Assembly (NCBI GenBank): GCA_003216975.1 | Contig: QCHY01000001.1 | Location: forward strand, 104,411 to 168,410 | Length of the DNA: 64,000 nt | From: Prochlorococcus sp. AG-402-I20 | GTDB taxonomy: Bacteria; Cyanobacteriota; Cyanobacteriia; PCC-6307; Cyanobiaceae | Direction of reading: 5' to 3' | Shown: in pieces, positions 37,385-47,401 of the stretch | Layout: each line of letters begins with the position of its first letter | Position numbering within the stretch: the stretch's first letter is position 1 | The notes under the pieces: model-generated | The model's input: only the letters and a program-made list of their open reading frames with translations | Told to the model about the DNA's origin: nothing | Database searches by the model: none | Program-made: the position numbers and the translations under genes

Positions 37385-39271
37385 ATGCGTCTGAGCCAGT
37401 TAAGTCATCCGAATGAGCTTCATGGCTTAGCCATTAGTGAATTGGAAGATGTTGCTTGCCAAATTAGGGAAAGACATCTTCAAGTAGTTTCTACTAGTGG
37501 TGGGCACTTAGGTCCAGGTCTTGGTGTTGTTGAGTTGACAATTGCTCTTTATCAGACTTTAGACTTAGATGTCGATAAGGTTATTTGGGATGTTGGGCAT
37601 CAAGCATATCCACACAAGTTGCTCACTGGTAGATATAACCGATTTGATTCTCTTAGACAGCAAAAAGGCGTAGCTGGTTACCTGAAAAGAACAGAAAGTA
37701 AATTTGATCATTTTGGAGCTGGTCATGCGAGCACATCAATTTCTGCTGCTCTTGGTATGGCGATTGCTAGAGATCGAAAAGGGGAAGATTATAAATGTGT
37801 AGCAGTTATTGGAGATGGTGCATTAACAGGTGGAATGGCTTTAGAGGCTATTAATCATGCCGGACATCTTCCAAAAACTCCTCTTCTAGTTGTTCTTAAT
37901 GATAATGATATGTCGATTTCTCCTCCAGTTGGAGCATTGTCGACTTATTTAAATCGAATGCGTCATAGCCCACCTGTTCAATTTATATCTGACAGTGTTC
38001 AAGAAAGTGTCAAAAATCTTCCATTCATGGGAGATGCTATCCAAGAGGAATTTAAATCCCTTACTGGTAGCGTTAGACGTTTAGCAGTTCCTAGCGTTGG
38101 TGCTGTTTTTGAGGAATTGGGATTTACTTATATGGGTCCTGTCGATGGGCATGATATTGCTGAACTGACAAGAACATTTAATGCTGCACATAAAGTTGGT
38201 GGACCTGTAATGGTCCATGTGGCTACCACAAAGGGAAAAGGTTATCCATATGCTGAGGCTGATCAGGTTGGGTACCATGCTCAGTCTTCTTTTGATTTGA
38301 CGACAGGTAAATCAATTCCTTCTAAAACTCCTAAGCCTCCTAGTTTTAGCAAGGTTTTTGGTCAAACTTTAGTAAAGCTTTGCGAGCAAGATAGCAATAT
38401 TGTTGGAATTACTGCAGCGATGGCAGAAGGAACCGCATTAAATCTTTTACAGAAAGCTATTCCAGATCAGTACGTAGATGTTGGCATTGCTGAACAACAT
38501 GCTGTAACTCTTGCTGGTGGGATGGCCTGTGAAGGTATCAAACCAGTTGTAGCTATTTACAGTACTTTTTTACAAAGAGCATATGATCAGTTAATTCATG
38601 ACATTGGGATACAGAATTTACCTGTAACTTTTGTATTAGATAGAGCTGGAATTGTTGGTGCTGATGGCCCAACTCATCAAGGACAATATGACATCAGCTA
38701 TTTAAGATGCGTTCCTAATTTTACTGTTATGGCTCCTAAAGATGAGTCAGAATTGCAGCAAATGTTAGTTACTTGCATTAATCACAATGGCCCATCAGCA
38801 CTGAGAATACCCAGAGGCTCAGGAGAAGGAGCAGCTTTGATGGAGGAAGGATGGGAGTCTCTAGAAATTGGTAAAGCGGAGATAATAGAAGAGGGCGATC
38901 ATTTATTAATAATTGGTTATGGCTCTATGGTTTGCCCAGCAATTAAAACAGCTTCAATACTTAAAGAGTCTGGTGTGAATAGCACTGTTATTAATGCTCG
39001 CTTTATAAGACCATTAGATGAGGAAACTATTCATAAGGCTGCTAAAAGGATTGGTAAAGTAGTAACAATGGAAGAAGGGACATTGTTAGGTGGTTTTGGT
39101 TCAGCAGTTGTTGAATCTTTTAATGACAATGATATTTTTGTCCCTACGTTAAGAATTGGAATACCAGATAAATTAGTAGATCATGCAACTCCACAGCAAA
39201 GTAAAGAAACCCTTGGCTTGACTCCAGAAATGATGGCTGATCAAATTAGAAATAAATTTAATTTTAATTAA
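37385..39271 (+). CDS. dxs: 1-deoxy-D-xylulose-5-phosphate synthase
   Basis: Thiamine-diphosphate enzyme that condenses pyruvate and glyceraldehyde 3-phosphate, the entry step of the MEP isoprenoid pathway supplying carotenoids and the phytyl chain of chlorophyll. The 628 residues show [37 protein letters not shown], the TPP/Mg motif [18 protein letters not shown] with [12 protein letters not shown], and the transketolase-type [18 protein letters not shown] hairpin terminator follows. Confidence 0.97.
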   Translation: MRLSQLSHPNELHGLAISELEDVACQIRERHLQVVSTSGGHLGPGLGVVELTIALYQTLDLDVDKVIWDVGHQAYPHKLLTGRYNRFDSLRQQKGVAGYLKRTESKFDHFGAGHASTSISAALGMAIARDRKGEDYKCVAVIGDGALTGGMALEAINHAGHLPKTPLLVVLNDNDMSISPPVGALSTYLNRMRHSPPVQFISDSVQESVKNLPFMGDAIQEEFKSLTGSVRRLAVPSVGAVFEELGFTYMGPVDGHDIAELTRTFNAAHKVGGPVMVHVATTKGKGYPYAEADQVGYHAQSSFDLTTGKSIPSKTPKPPSFSKVFGQTLVKLCEQDSNIVGITAAMAEGTALNLLQKAIPDQYVDVGIAEQHAVTLAGGMACEGIKPVVAIYSTFLQRAYDQLIHDIGIQNLPVTFVLDRAGIVGADGPTHQGQYDISYLRCVPNFTVMAPKDESELQQMLVTCINHNGPSALRIPRGSGEGAALMEEGWESLEIGKAEIIEEGDHLLIIGYGSMVCPAIKTASILKESGVNSTVINARFIRPLDEETIHKAAKRIGKVVTMEEGTLLGGFGSAVVESFNDNDIFVPTLRIGIPDKLVDHATPQQSKETLGLTPEMMADQIRNKFNFN

Positions 39272-39283
39272 TTATTAAAATAA

Positions 39284-39315
39284 AAAAAAGGACTATTGAT
39301 AAATAATCCTTTTTT
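39284..39315. terminator. Bidirectional hairpin terminator between dxs and psaK
   Basis: AAAAAAGGA (39284-39292) pairs with TCCTTTTTT (39307-39315), and an inner TATT/AATA stem extends it past one mismatch with a GATA loop. A-tract and T-tract flank both sides, so it can act on both the dxs and psaK transcripts. Confidence 0.72.
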
Positions 39316-39348
39316 AATATTTAATTTTTAAAGTTTTAGAAATTAAAT

Positions 39349-39609
39349 TTATAAAACTCCTCTAGCAGCAAGACCCAAAATTGATCCTATTCCCAAAACA
39401 TGACCTAAGCAGTTTGCTGCTACAACAGAGCCATGACTAAGTCCACCAAAAAATTGTGAGTTAGGAATTGGGAAACCTTCATTTGGCTTCTCTATATTTG
39501 ATCTGGCTATGGCATATGCAAATATATTGCAAATGATCATCACAACGGCACATTTTGGAGACCATTGAAATGTCACTGGATCAGCTGCTGCTAATAATGT
39601 TGTGAGCAT
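39349..39609 (-). CDS. psaK: Photosystem I reaction center subunit PsaK
   Basis: An 86-residue peripheral PSI antenna subunit with two membrane helices (VVMIICNIFAYAIARS and VAANCLGHVLGIGSILGL) joined by a cytosolic loop containing PNSQFFGGLSHGSV. A short N-terminal presequence-like LTTLLAAADPVTFQWSP fits PsaK. It converges on dxs with the hairpin terminator between; the DUF3593 gene lies 70 bp upstream. Confidence 0.94.
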   Translation of the reverse strand: MLTTLLAAADPVTFQWSPKCAVVMIICNIFAYAIARSNIEKPNEGFPIPNSQFFGGLSHGSVVAANCLGHVLGIGSILGLAARGVL

Positions 39610-39679
39610 CTTTTATCCCTATTGAATAATTTTATTATCGACCATAAAGAATGCTTTTGCGTCAAATGTTACTCACCTC

Positions 39680-40024
39680 TTAAGAGTTTTTTACTTCCTT
39701 TTTAGTTTTGATTGACTGCATCATCAAAACAAAACCGTAAACAACAAGTGCATCGCTAATCGTTAAAAACGATTCTGCTAGCCCGTGCAGTATATCTATA
39801 TTAGTTAATTCATCCCCATAATAAATTTGTGCGATTATTGCAAAAACTATCGTCATGAATACAAATAAGAGAGTTAACTTAAAACCTAAAAATGATATTT
39901 TAGGTATCGTTTTTGTTTTGCCAGCGTAATGCAGGAATACTAGATACGGAATTAGTGAAAGGATGAAGAATGGACTAGGATCAATTTGTGCAATTGACTC
40001 AAGACTAAGAATTGAAATATTCAT
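39680..40024 (-). CDS. DUF3593 membrane protein
   Basis: A 114-residue protein of the cyanobacterial/plastid DUF3593 family with three hydrophobic segments, beginning with the IDPSPFFILSLIPYLVFLHY motif and containing YGDELTNIDILHGLAESFLT. It overlaps the DUF2499 gene by 4 bp; the two families are commonly neighbours in cyanobacteria to my knowledge, and both are restricted to oxygenic phototrophs. Function unknown. Confidence 0.82.
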   Translation of the reverse strand: MNISILSLESIAQIDPSPFFILSLIPYLVFLHYAGKTKTIPKISFLGFKLTLLFVFMTIVFAIIAQIYYGDELTNIDILHGLAESFLTISDALVVYGFVLMMQSIKTKKEVKNS

Positions 40025-40329
40025 TGGTTTGATTGTGATGATTCAGATCTAAACAAGTTCCAAGCAGCAAATGCAAGACATATATTTCCTATGGTTGTAA
40101 GAGCTGCCTGTAGTACAACTAAACCTTTTAATTCAATACTGTTGTCAAATATATGCCAAGTGATTGCGGCCATAGCACTAGCTAGATTTGGCAACATTGC
40201 TAAAGCAAAATAACCTAAAGCCTTGTTATTGGAGATTGATGAAATATAGTCAATTATTATTATTGCAATTCCCCACTCAAATAGAGTTGCAATGTGGATA
40301 AACCATGTTCCTAAGGATAGTTCATGCAT
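40021..40329 (-). CDS. DUF2499 membrane protein
   Basis: A 102-residue protein of the DUF2499 family with three hydrophobic segments. The N-terminal SLGTWFIHIATLFEWGIAI and the central LAMLPNLASAMAAITWHIFDN are typical. It overlaps the upstream peroxiredoxin gene by 8 bp and the downstream DUF3593 gene by 4 bp, so all three are probably translated together. Confidence 0.83.
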   Translation of the reverse strand: MHELSLGTWFIHIATLFEWGIAIIIIDYISSISNNKALGYFALAMLPNLASAMAAITWHIFDNSIELKGLVVLQAALTTIGNICLAFAAWNLFRSESSQSNQ

Positions 40330-40876
40330 ATATTTTCTTTTGTTTATAAAGCTCTTCTAAAACTTCTTGAGCATGTCCTATGGGTCTTACTCCTATCCAT
40401 TTATATACAACTATACCCTTGGGATTGATCATAAATGTATTTCTTTTTGAATAGGGATCCAACCATGAATCATATGATTTACTTGTTTCTCCTGTTGTAT
40501 CTGAAAGTAGAGTGTACCCAAGTTTTGCGGATGTACAAAATGTTTCATGTTCTTCTTCTTTATCAGCAGAGATTCCAACTACGGAGGCACTAAGTTTCTT
40601 AAAATTAGATAGATTATCTTGAAACCCTTTAGCTTGTAATGTGCAACCACTTGAGAAATCCTTAGGATAAAAATATAAAATTAGCCATTCACCTGAAAAA
40701 TCATCTAAAGACCATTCTTTTTGATTAGGATTGTTTTTGTTGAAACCCTTTAATATAAAGTCAGGTGCTTCTTGGCCAAGCTTAACAGAATTTATACTTG
40801 CAAATAATCTTGCAGGTTTAAAAAATAAAATACTGGAAAATAAAACAAAAATATTTATAAATTGTCTTCTTTTCAT
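40322..40876 (-). CDS. Peroxiredoxin Q/BCP with Tat-like signal
   Basis: Thiol peroxidase that reduces H2O2 and alkyl hydroperoxides. The peroxidatic Cys is C78 in FSSGCTLQAKGF within YPKDFSSGCT; the C+5 resolving Cys of typical PrxQ is replaced (K83), and the only other nearby candidate is C114. An N-terminal KRRQFINIF followed by a hydrophobic core and an ARLFA cleavage-like site resembles a twin-arginine signal, so the lumen or periplasm is the likely location. 184 residues. Overlaps DUF2499. Confidence 0.88.
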   Translation of the reverse strand: MKRRQFINIFVLFSSILFFKPARLFASINSVKLGQEAPDFILKGFNKNNPNQKEWSLDDFSGEWLILYFYPKDFSSGCTLQAKGFQDNLSNFKKLSASVVGISADKEEEHETFCTSAKLGYTLLSDTTGETSKSYDSWLDPYSKRNTFMINPKGIVVYKWIGVRPIGHAQEVLEELYKQKKIYA

Positions 40877-40894
40877 TTGATTAACAAATCAAAT

Positions 40895-41131
40895 TTAAAG
40901 TTTGTTTAAATCCACCCCTAATGATTTGGCATACTTACCTAATCCCTTCTTCTGAATTGTTTTTAGTGCCCTTGTTGTTACTCTTATATTAATCCATTTG
41001 TTTTCTTCTTCCCACCATAATCTCCGTTGTTGCAAATTTGCTTGCTGTAATTTTTTGGTTCTAATATGGGAATGGCTGACTGACATTCCGTTGTTGGCTC
41101 TTGTACCTGTAAGTTGGCAAACCCTAGACAT
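40895..41131 (-). CDS. rpmB: 50S ribosomal protein L28
   Basis: A 78-residue L28 with [20 protein letters not shown] at the N terminus, then [20 protein letters not shown] and the [15 protein letters not shown] end. Length and motifs match the bacterial family. It lies between htpG upstream and the peroxiredoxin gene downstream on the same strand. Confidence 0.97.
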   Translation of the reverse strand: MSRVCQLTGTRANNGMSVSHSHIRTKKLQQANLQQRRLWWEEENKWINIRVTTRALKTIQKKGLGKYAKSLGVDLNKL

Positions 41132-41176
41132 TTTTCAAACTTAATCGTTTTATTATTCTATCAAATGAGGTTGAGA

Positions 41177-43081
41177 TTAAACGAATTTTTGCATTAATTT
41201 CCCTAACACCTCAGCATTCCTCGTTTGAAAGGCAGCGATATCTTTATTCTCTAGACCTCCAATTGAAAGTTTTGCCATCTCATAAACATGGATAGCTATG
41301 TCACTGGCTAATTGACCTTCCTCATTTTTGCTTGATCCTTCAATAACTATTTGGTTGGAATTTAACTTTAGTAATCCTTTAATAAGAGGATGGTTTGAAT
41401 TGACGATTAAATTATGATATTCAGGAAGACCAGGAAGTTTCTGTTCCATTAATGCTGTTATATCATTAATTCTTCTCATTTGTTCTGGTAATAATATTAA
41501 TGAGGGTGGAGAATTCTCACCTTTAAGGTTTTGCACTTGTACGGTCACTTTTTCATTGTTTAGAGCGGAACTAATCATCTTTTTAAGTGTTTCTGACTTT
41601 GTATTTCCATCTTTATCTGCAATTTCAGGAGAATCATCTTTAATACTTTCATCAAGCTCGGAGTCAACTCTGACAAAATTTATCTCTTTATTTTTTTCTT
41701 CTAGCCAAGGAATAAATTGGGTATCAATTACAGTGTCTAGTTTTAAAACTTCTCTGCCTTGCGATGTCCACATATTAAGTGCTGTTGATTGAGATACTTC
41801 ATCCGTTGAATATAAAACCTTTTTATTCTCATCAGTTAGCCTATTCTTATAACCATCAAGGGTGGTAAAAGTCTTTGAACCAGATTTTATTAGTTCATTG
41901 GTGTTTATAAAATCTTCTGAAGTGTTTTTTGTTGTTGAATATAAAATTATCTCTTTTACTTGTTCAGCAAATTTCTCATCTTCCATAGCTCCTATCTTAA
42001 TAAAGGGTGATATGGAGTCCCAAATATCAGCATAAAATTGGGCTTCATCTTTCTTTAGTGTTTTAAGCTTATCGGCTAACTTCTTTGCAATAAAGTTACC
42101 GATAGATTTAACTCTTCTGTCTGATTGTAATGCGCTCCTACTTACATTTAAGGGAATGTCTGGTGAATCTATTACTCCTCTCAAAGGTAATAAGTATCTT
42201 GGAACAATTTCTTTTATTGAGTCGCTTACAAATACCTGGTTACAGAATAGTTTGATTTCTCCACTTTCCCAATCTGCTCTTCCACTTATTTTTGGAAAAT
42301 ATAGGATCCCTTGCAAATTATATGGATAGTCTGTGTTTAGATGAACCCATAAAAGAGGTTCTCCTTGAAAAGGATAGAGATATTTATAAAGTTCAATATA
42401 ATCTTCGTCTTTAAGATTTTGTTTGCTTTCTCTCCATGGAGGATTCATTTTGTTAATAACTTCTTCTTCAAGCGAGATTTCAATAGGCATGAAATCGCAA
42501 TATTTTTTTATTAATGTTTTAATCCTGCTTGGCTCAATGTATTCATTTTCTTCTTCCATTAAATGTAAAATTATATCTGTACCTATTTCTTCTTTATCTG
42601 ACTCATCAAGTGAATATTGAGGAGAACCATTACATTTCCATTTGATGGCTTGTGTATCATTCTTTGCTGATTTGGTTATTATTTCAACTTCTTCTGCAAC
42701 CATAAAACTTGAATAAAAACCAAGTCCAAAATGACCAATAAATCCATCATCATGTTGTTTATACTTTTCAAGAAATTCTTCTGCACTTGAGAAAGCTACT
42801 TGGTTAATATATTTCTTGATTTCATCACTAGTCATTCCAATTCCATTGTCACTAATTGTCAAAGTCTTATGCTCTCTGTCTAATGAGATTTTTATTTTTT
42901 CATCTTCAGCTGCGACACAATCTCCTGCAAAGGCGGCCATTTTTCTTTTCTTGATTGCATCTACGGAATTACTTATAAGCTCTCTAATGAATATTTCATG
43001 ATCTGAGTAGACTGCTTTTTTTATTATTGGAAATATATTTTCTGTGTGAATAAGAATAGTTCCTTCTTCTTTAACAGGCAT
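41177..43081 (-). CDS. htpG: Chaperone HtpG (Hsp90 family)
   Basis: ATP-driven dimeric chaperone. The 634 residues include the GHKL ATPase domain (~1-215) with FIRELISNSVDAIKK, SDNGIGM and GHFGLGFYSSFMV, the middle domain with VSRSALQSDRRVKSI, and a C-terminal dimerisation domain. In cyanobacteria HtpG is important in heat and oxidative stress and for phycobilisome and tetrapyrrole enzymes. The 130-bp gap upstream to hisZ probably holds its promoter, but no clear element was read. Confidence 0.96.
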   Translation of the reverse strand: MPVKEEGTILIHTENIFPIIKKAVYSDHEIFIRELISNSVDAIKKRKMAAFAGDCVAAEDEKIKISLDREHKTLTISDNGIGMTSDEIKKYINQVAFSSAEEFLEKYKQHDDGFIGHFGLGFYSSFMVAEEVEIITKSAKNDTQAIKWKCNGSPQYSLDESDKEEIGTDIILHLMEEENEYIEPSRIKTLIKKYCDFMPIEISLEEEVINKMNPPWRESKQNLKDEDYIELYKYLYPFQGEPLLWVHLNTDYPYNLQGILYFPKISGRADWESGEIKLFCNQVFVSDSIKEIVPRYLLPLRGVIDSPDIPLNVSRSALQSDRRVKSIGNFIAKKLADKLKTLKKDEAQFYADIWDSISPFIKIGAMEDEKFAEQVKEIILYSTTKNTSEDFINTNELIKSGSKTFTTLDGYKNRLTDENKKVLYSTDEVSQSTALNMWTSQGREVLKLDTVIDTQFIPWLEEKNKEINFVRVDSELDESIKDDSPEIADKDGNTKSETLKKMISSALNNEKVTVQVQNLKGENSPPSLILLPEQMRRINDITALMEQKLPGLPEYHNLIVNSNHPLIKGLLKLNSNQIVIEGSSKNEEGQLASDIAIHVYEMAKLSIGGLENKDIAAFQTRNAEVLGKLMQKFV

Positions 43082-43211
43082 GACTTACAAAATTTTTAAC
43101 ATCATAGCGATTCAAATTTCTATTTAGGTGTTAAAAGTAAAAGTATTATTAATTAGAGCCCAATAGTTTTCGATCCCTGACAATTATTAAACAAGATATA
43201 GTTAATTTATA

Positions 43212-44387
43212 TCAATCTATCCATTCAATTGTTGTGCATCTGTTGGTTTTTAAAAGTTGATTTGTTTCATCATTGGTCTTTAGAGGTTCATGCGAAATAA
43301 CAGAAATAATTCCCTTGTTGTGCCATTCCTTTTGTTGTTTTAATGCTTTATATAAGCTTGCGCTTTGCTTATATGCAATTAATACCTTTTCATTATTACC
43401 TTTCATTTCTTCGTTCGTAGAGACTAATTCTCTGATTTTATCAATGCTAATACTAAATCCAATTCCGAAGCTATTATGATCGCTAGAGCTGAATTTCTTT
43501 ACTAAATCGTCATATCTACCGCCTTTAGCAATAATCACAGGAGCACTTGGGGATGATGAAACTAGTGAAAAGGTTAAACCACTATATAATTTATATTTAG
43601 TCCCTAATGTAGGGTCTAGTTGAACTTCTATCCCTTTCTCTTTAGCTAAAGGTTCAATAATAGTAAATAATTCCTTTAGGTTTTCAATGTAAGGATTCGA
43701 TCTATAGATATTTTTTAGATCTGTTAATATTTTTTCTGGTTTTCCTCTCATATTCATGATCTTTTTTATAAACATTCTTTGTTCATCTGCTATATCTATT
43801 TTACTCAATGCTATGTAATCAAGCTCGCAGAGAATATTTTTTATTTGCTCTATTTTGGTCGAATCAAATGAGCTTAAAATAAGTTCCAATAGATAAGTAT
43901 TACCAATAAGCAATGTCATTTTATATTTCTGATCAATTTCAATTATTTTTAATGATTCAATCAGTAGAGATAGAAGTTCTATTTCTGCATTAATAGCTTT
44001 AGTTCCTATCAATTCCACTCCGCTTTGGAATGACTCTTCGATATCAATGCCACCATCAATGTTTTGATTGCATTTAAATGAAGTACCTGTCGACCAGAAA
44101 CGAAGTGGCCTTTCATATTCATAAAATCTTGTTGAAGCAGCACGTACAATTGAAGCTGTTATTTCAGGCCTTAATCCAAGAGGTTCATCAGAGACTATTT
44201 TTAGTATTTCATTGCTTGATATTCCACCAGCTGCCATAAGTGTGTCTATACGTTCAATATGTGGAGGTGATATTCGCTCATATCCCCATAGTTGATATAA
44301 AGATGAAAGTTTTGATGCGATGAGATGGTTCTTTCTTACTTGCTGAGGATTTAAGTCGCGCGCACCCGAGGCAGGTTGCAATGTCAT
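43212..44387 (-). CDS. hisZ: ATP phosphoribosyltransferase regulatory subunit
   Basis: HisRS-like catalytic-core paralogue that lacks aminoacylation and activates the short-form HisG in histidine synthesis. Of 391 residues, class II motifs are GARDLNPQQVRKN..., the LRPEITASIVRAAS region and a GGRYDDLVKKF motif 3-like stretch. The HisRS anticodon-binding domain is missing, which separates it from hisS. Its stop is followed by 130 bp before htpG. Confidence 0.93.
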   Translation of the reverse strand: MTLQPASGARDLNPQQVRKNHLIASKLSSLYQLWGYERISPPHIERIDTLMAAGGISSNEILKIVSDEPLGLRPEITASIVRAASTRFYEYERPLRFWSTGTSFKCNQNIDGGIDIEESFQSGVELIGTKAINAEIELLSLLIESLKIIEIDQKYKMTLLIGNTYLLELILSSFDSTKIEQIKNILCELDYIALSKIDIADEQRMFIKKIMNMRGKPEKILTDLKNIYRSNPYIENLKELFTIIEPLAKEKGIEVQLDPTLGTKYKLYSGLTFSLVSSSPSAPVIIAKGGRYDDLVKKFSSSDHNSFGIGFSISIDKIRELVSTNEEMKGNNEKVLIAYKQSASLYKALKQQKEWHNKGIISVISHEPLKTNDETNQLLKTNRCTTIEWID

Positions 44388-44429
44388 TATTTGAATCTTT
44401 TTATTTCTTAAGGATCACATAAATTATGA

Positions 44430-45296
44430 CTATTTTCCACCATAAGAGTTAGGAGTTAATGGTTTAATTTTTGCAAGTTCTCTTGTGAACTCATTTTTTA
44501 TCTTTGGATTACAAGCAAGAATTCTTCCGGTATTCAGATCAAAATCTCCGGAGGGATAATTGGAAACTATTCCGCCTGCCATTTCAACTAGTGGTACTCC
44601 TGCTGCCATATCCCATTTTGCTAGTCCGCGTTCCCAAAAACCATCTACTTTGCCTGAGGCTACAAATGCTAGATCAACTGCCGCTGCTCCTCCTCTTCTG
44701 ACACCATGGGTTCGATGGGTTAACCAGCAAAATTCTGAATAATTATTATCTAGTACTTCTCGTCGGTCATATGCGAAACCAGTAACTAAGAGTGAATCAG
44801 ATAAGGAATTTGTGTCTGTGACATTTATCTTTTTGCCATTACAAAATGATCCATGCTCTGGAGATGCATAATAAATTTCGTTTAAAGAAGGTACTGATAT
44901 TGCTCCCAAAACTGGATTGCTATTCCAAATCAAACCTATTGAAGTTGCGAAAAATGGATACCCATGTGAATAGTTTGTTGTTCCATCAAGAGGGTCTATA
45001 CACCATTTTAATTTTCCATCTTTTAACTTATAGCCACTTTCCTCAGCAAGAATAGAAATATTAGGAGTCTCTTTTTCTAAATAGTCTATTAATATCTTTT
45101 CACATTCTATATCTGCATTGGTAACAAGATCTCCAGCAGTTCCCTTGCAATTTATTGTTTTAATCCTTCCATAATTACTCATTAGCGATGCGCCACCCAT
45201 CTCTGCAGCATGCTTTGCAATATCAAATAATTTATTAATTTCATCTTTAGTTAGACCTGCATTCAAGGCAGCGGTTTTACAGGAAGGTATAATCAT
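44430..45296 (-). CDS. Inositol-monophosphatase-family phosphatase
   Basis: Li+-sensitive, Mg2+-dependent sugar/inositol phosphatase fold of 288 residues. Metal ligands are visible: E85/E86 in LAEESG, D101 and D104 in CIDPLDGTTNYSHG, and a later Asp in GLAKWDMAAGVPLVEMAGG. The substrate could be inositol phosphate, histidinol phosphate or another sugar phosphate. The adjacency to hisZ (42 bp) makes histidinol-phosphate phosphatase a possibility, but this is inference only. Confidence 0.88.
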   Translation of the reverse strand: MIIPSCKTAALNAGLTKDEINKLFDIAKHAAEMGGASLMSNYGRIKTINCKGTAGDLVTNADIECEKILIDYLEKETPNISILAEESGYKLKDGKLKWCIDPLDGTTNYSHGYPFFATSIGLIWNSNPVLGAISVPSLNEIYYASPEHGSFCNGKKINVTDTNSLSDSLLVTGFAYDRREVLDNNYSEFCWLTHRTHGVRRGGAAAVDLAFVASGKVDGFWERGLAKWDMAAGVPLVEMAGGIVSNYPSGDFDLNTGRILACNPKIKNEFTRELAKIKPLTPNSYGGK

Positions 45297-45510
45297 AAGT
45301 AATTTTTAATTATAATAATCGACTGCTATTGGATGATTCTATTTATCTTTAAATCAATTTATTCTAATTAGATAATTAATTATTACTAAGTACTTTTTTA
45401 TCACAAAAATATTTACTAAATAAATTCTAAATTTTAATTTTTAATAAAAGCTCTGTTGTGGTATATATTTAAATCGAGCTAATGAAAAAGTCCTTCATTG
45501 CTAAATTTAA

Positions 45511-45597
45511 GGAGAGGTGGCCGAGTGGTTGAAGGCGCAGCACTGGAAATGCTGTATAGGGGCAACCTTATCGAGGGTTCGAATCCCTCTCTCTCCG
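45511..45597 (+). tRNA. tRNA-Ser (anticodon GGA)
   Basis: Complete class II cloverleaf: acceptor GGAGAGG/TCTCTCC, D-arm, anticodon stem CAGCA/TGCTG around CTGGAAA with GGA at the anticodon position, a long variable arm, T-arm GAGGG-TTCGAAT-CCCTC, and discriminator G at 45597. CCA is not encoded. It reads UCC/UCU codons. The 214 bp before it (45297-45510) are AT-rich with no other feature seen. Confidence 0.96.
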
Positions 45598-45633
45598 TGC
45601 CTTAAGCGCTTTAGAATCACAAATCTTTAGTAA

Positions 45634-46482
45634 TTATCCAAATTTTCCAGAGATATAATCTTGGGTTGATTTTTGCTTTGGTGAATTAAAGATATTCTTT
45701 GTTTTATTAAACTCTACTAAAAATCCAACTTTTCCTCCAAGATCTTTTTCTTTTTTTTCTGTATTAAAAAAGGCTGTAAAATCACTTACTCTATTAGCTT
45801 GTTGCATATTGTGAGTAACAATAATAATAGTAAAATTCTTCTTTAATTCATGTATTGTCTCTTCAATTTTTAATGTAGATAATGGATCAAGGGCTGAGCA
45901 TGGTTCGTCCATTAAAATCACATCTGGTTCGACTGCTATTGTCCTTGCAATACATAATCTTTGTTGTTGTCCTCCAGATAAAGAATAACCACTTTCGTTT
46001 AATTTATCCTTGCATTCATCCCATACAGCTGCCTTGATAAGAGATTCCTCTACTAATTGATCCATGTCACCTCTAAAACCATTTACTCTCGCTCCGAATG
46101 CAATATTCTCGTAAATGCTTTTTGGAAAAGGATTTGGTTGCTGAAATACCATTCCAATTCTTCTTCTGACTTCTACTGGATCTATATCTTTTGCATATAT
46201 ATCAGTACCTTCAAAAATGACACTACCTGATAATTCACAACCTTCTATTAAATCATTCATACGGTTTATTGCTCTAATAACGGTTGATTTGCCACATCCT
46301 GAGGGCCCGATAAAAGCAGTAACTTGATTTTTTTTTATATCACAAAAGATATTCTTAACAGCTACTGAATTACCATATTTGATTGAAACATTATCTATGG
46401 AAATAGAAATAGAAGGGTCTTTTTTAAACTTTTTGTTATTAGTACTTAACTTGTCAATCATTTTATTATTTACAATAGTCAT
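45634..46482 (-). CDS. pstB: Phosphate ABC transporter ATP-binding protein
   Basis: ATPase of the high-affinity phosphate uptake system, 282 residues. Walker A is [14 protein letters not shown], the Q-loop region is [20 protein letters not shown], the ABC signature is SLSGGQQQR and Walker B is [13 protein letters not shown]. The first ~25 residues extend beyond typical PstB. It is the last gene of pstC-pstA-pstB, two bases after pstA. Regulation by phosphate starvation through PhoB is expected from the family. Confidence 0.97.
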   Translation of the reverse strand: MTIVNNKMIDKLSTNNKKFKKDPSISISIDNVSIKYGNSVAVKNIFCDIKKNQVTAFIGPSGCGKSTVIRAINRMNDLIEGCELSGSVIFEGTDIYAKDIDPVEVRRRIGMVFQQPNPFPKSIYENIAFGARVNGFRGDMDQLVEESLIKAAVWDECKDKLNESGYSLSGGQQQRLCIARTIAVEPDVILMDEPCSALDPLSTLKIEETIHELKKNFTIIIVTHNMQQANRVSDFTAFFNTEKKEKDLGGKVGFLVEFNKTKNIFNSPKQKSTQDYISGKFG

Positions 46483-46484
46483 TA

Positions 46485-47399
46485 TTATACTTTGTTTTTA
46501 GAAAAAGCACCAAGTGTATTTATCCATCTTGAAAGAATATTTAGACTTAAAAGTACAACAACTAAAATAAATGATGCTGCCCAGGCTAATTGATTTTGTG
46601 ATTCATATGGTTCAAGTGCAAAATTATAAATTAGCACTGATAATGATCCCATTTCATAAAAAAGATCGTCAAAGCTTGTGATATAATATCTAGAAAATAA
46701 TGCCGTAAATATTAATGGAGCTGTCTCACCTGCAGCTCTAGCAAGTGCTAAAAGTATACCCGTAGATATGGAGCTAAATGCTGCTGGTAATGTTATATTA
46801 GATATCATCGTGAATTTAGATGCACCAACTCCAAATGCCGCTCTTCTCAAATTATCTGGAACTAATTTTAATGCTTCATCAGTTGTTTTAATTATTGTTG
46901 GTAACATAAGAATTGAGAGTGAAATACCACCTGCAATACCACTAAACATTGAACCAAATAAAATTTTTGTAGATACAATTATTGCGTATATAAATACTCC
47001 AGCAATTATAGATGGAACTCCGGCAAGAACATTTGAACCAAACCTAACAAATTTTGCAAATCTTCCAGACTTAGAATATTCTGCAAGATATATTCCACCA
47101 CCTACTCCAACAGGTATGGATATTATTGAAGCAATCCCTGACATTATAAAAGTTCCAGTAATTGCAGGTCCTATCCCTCCTGCAGATAGAAGATCATCGC
47201 CAGGAGGTTCAGGTTCAAGTATTAATGTTTCAAAATTTATATAGCTTCCTCCTTTTATTAATACATAACTTATCACTAATAATAATGGGAGGACAGAGAT
47301 AGCTGCAAAAAAAGCCGATGTGAATGTTAATATTTTGTTCCCTATGTTTCTAGTCAAGGATGGGTTATAGGTTAATTTTTTATGTGGATATGGTTTCAT
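46485..47399 (-). CDS. pstA: Phosphate ABC transporter permease PstA
   Basis: One of two inner-membrane permeases of the Pst system, 304 residues with six hydrophobic segments. The EAA-type coupling region is [24 protein letters not shown], and the C-terminal part has [22 protein letters not shown]. It is separated from pstC and pstB by two bases on each side, indicating one operon. Confidence 0.96.
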   Translation of the reverse strand: MKPYPHKKLTYNPSLTRNIGNKILTFTSAFFAAISVLPLLLVISYVLIKGGSYINFETLILEPEPPGDDLLSAGGIGPAITGTFIMSGIASIISIPVGVGGGIYLAEYSKSGRFAKFVRFGSNVLAGVPSIIAGVFIYAIIVSTKILFGSMFSGIAGGISLSILMLPTIIKTTDEALKLVPDNLRRAAFGVGASKFTMISNITLPAAFSSISTGILLALARAAGETAPLIFTALFSRYYITSFDDLFYEMGSLSVLIYNFALEPYESQNQLAWAASFILVVVLLSLNILSRWINTLGAFSKNKV

Positions 47400-47401
47400 T
47401 T

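Noticed and set aside
45297..45510. AT-rich gap before tRNA-Ser checked for a small RNA, att site or integrated element
   Set aside because: No hairpin, repeat of the tRNA 3' end or integrase was seen.
46768..47244. 158-codon plus-strand frame inside pstA
   Set aside because: Its Ile/Pro-rich composition is what the antisense of a membrane protein gives; pstA is certain.
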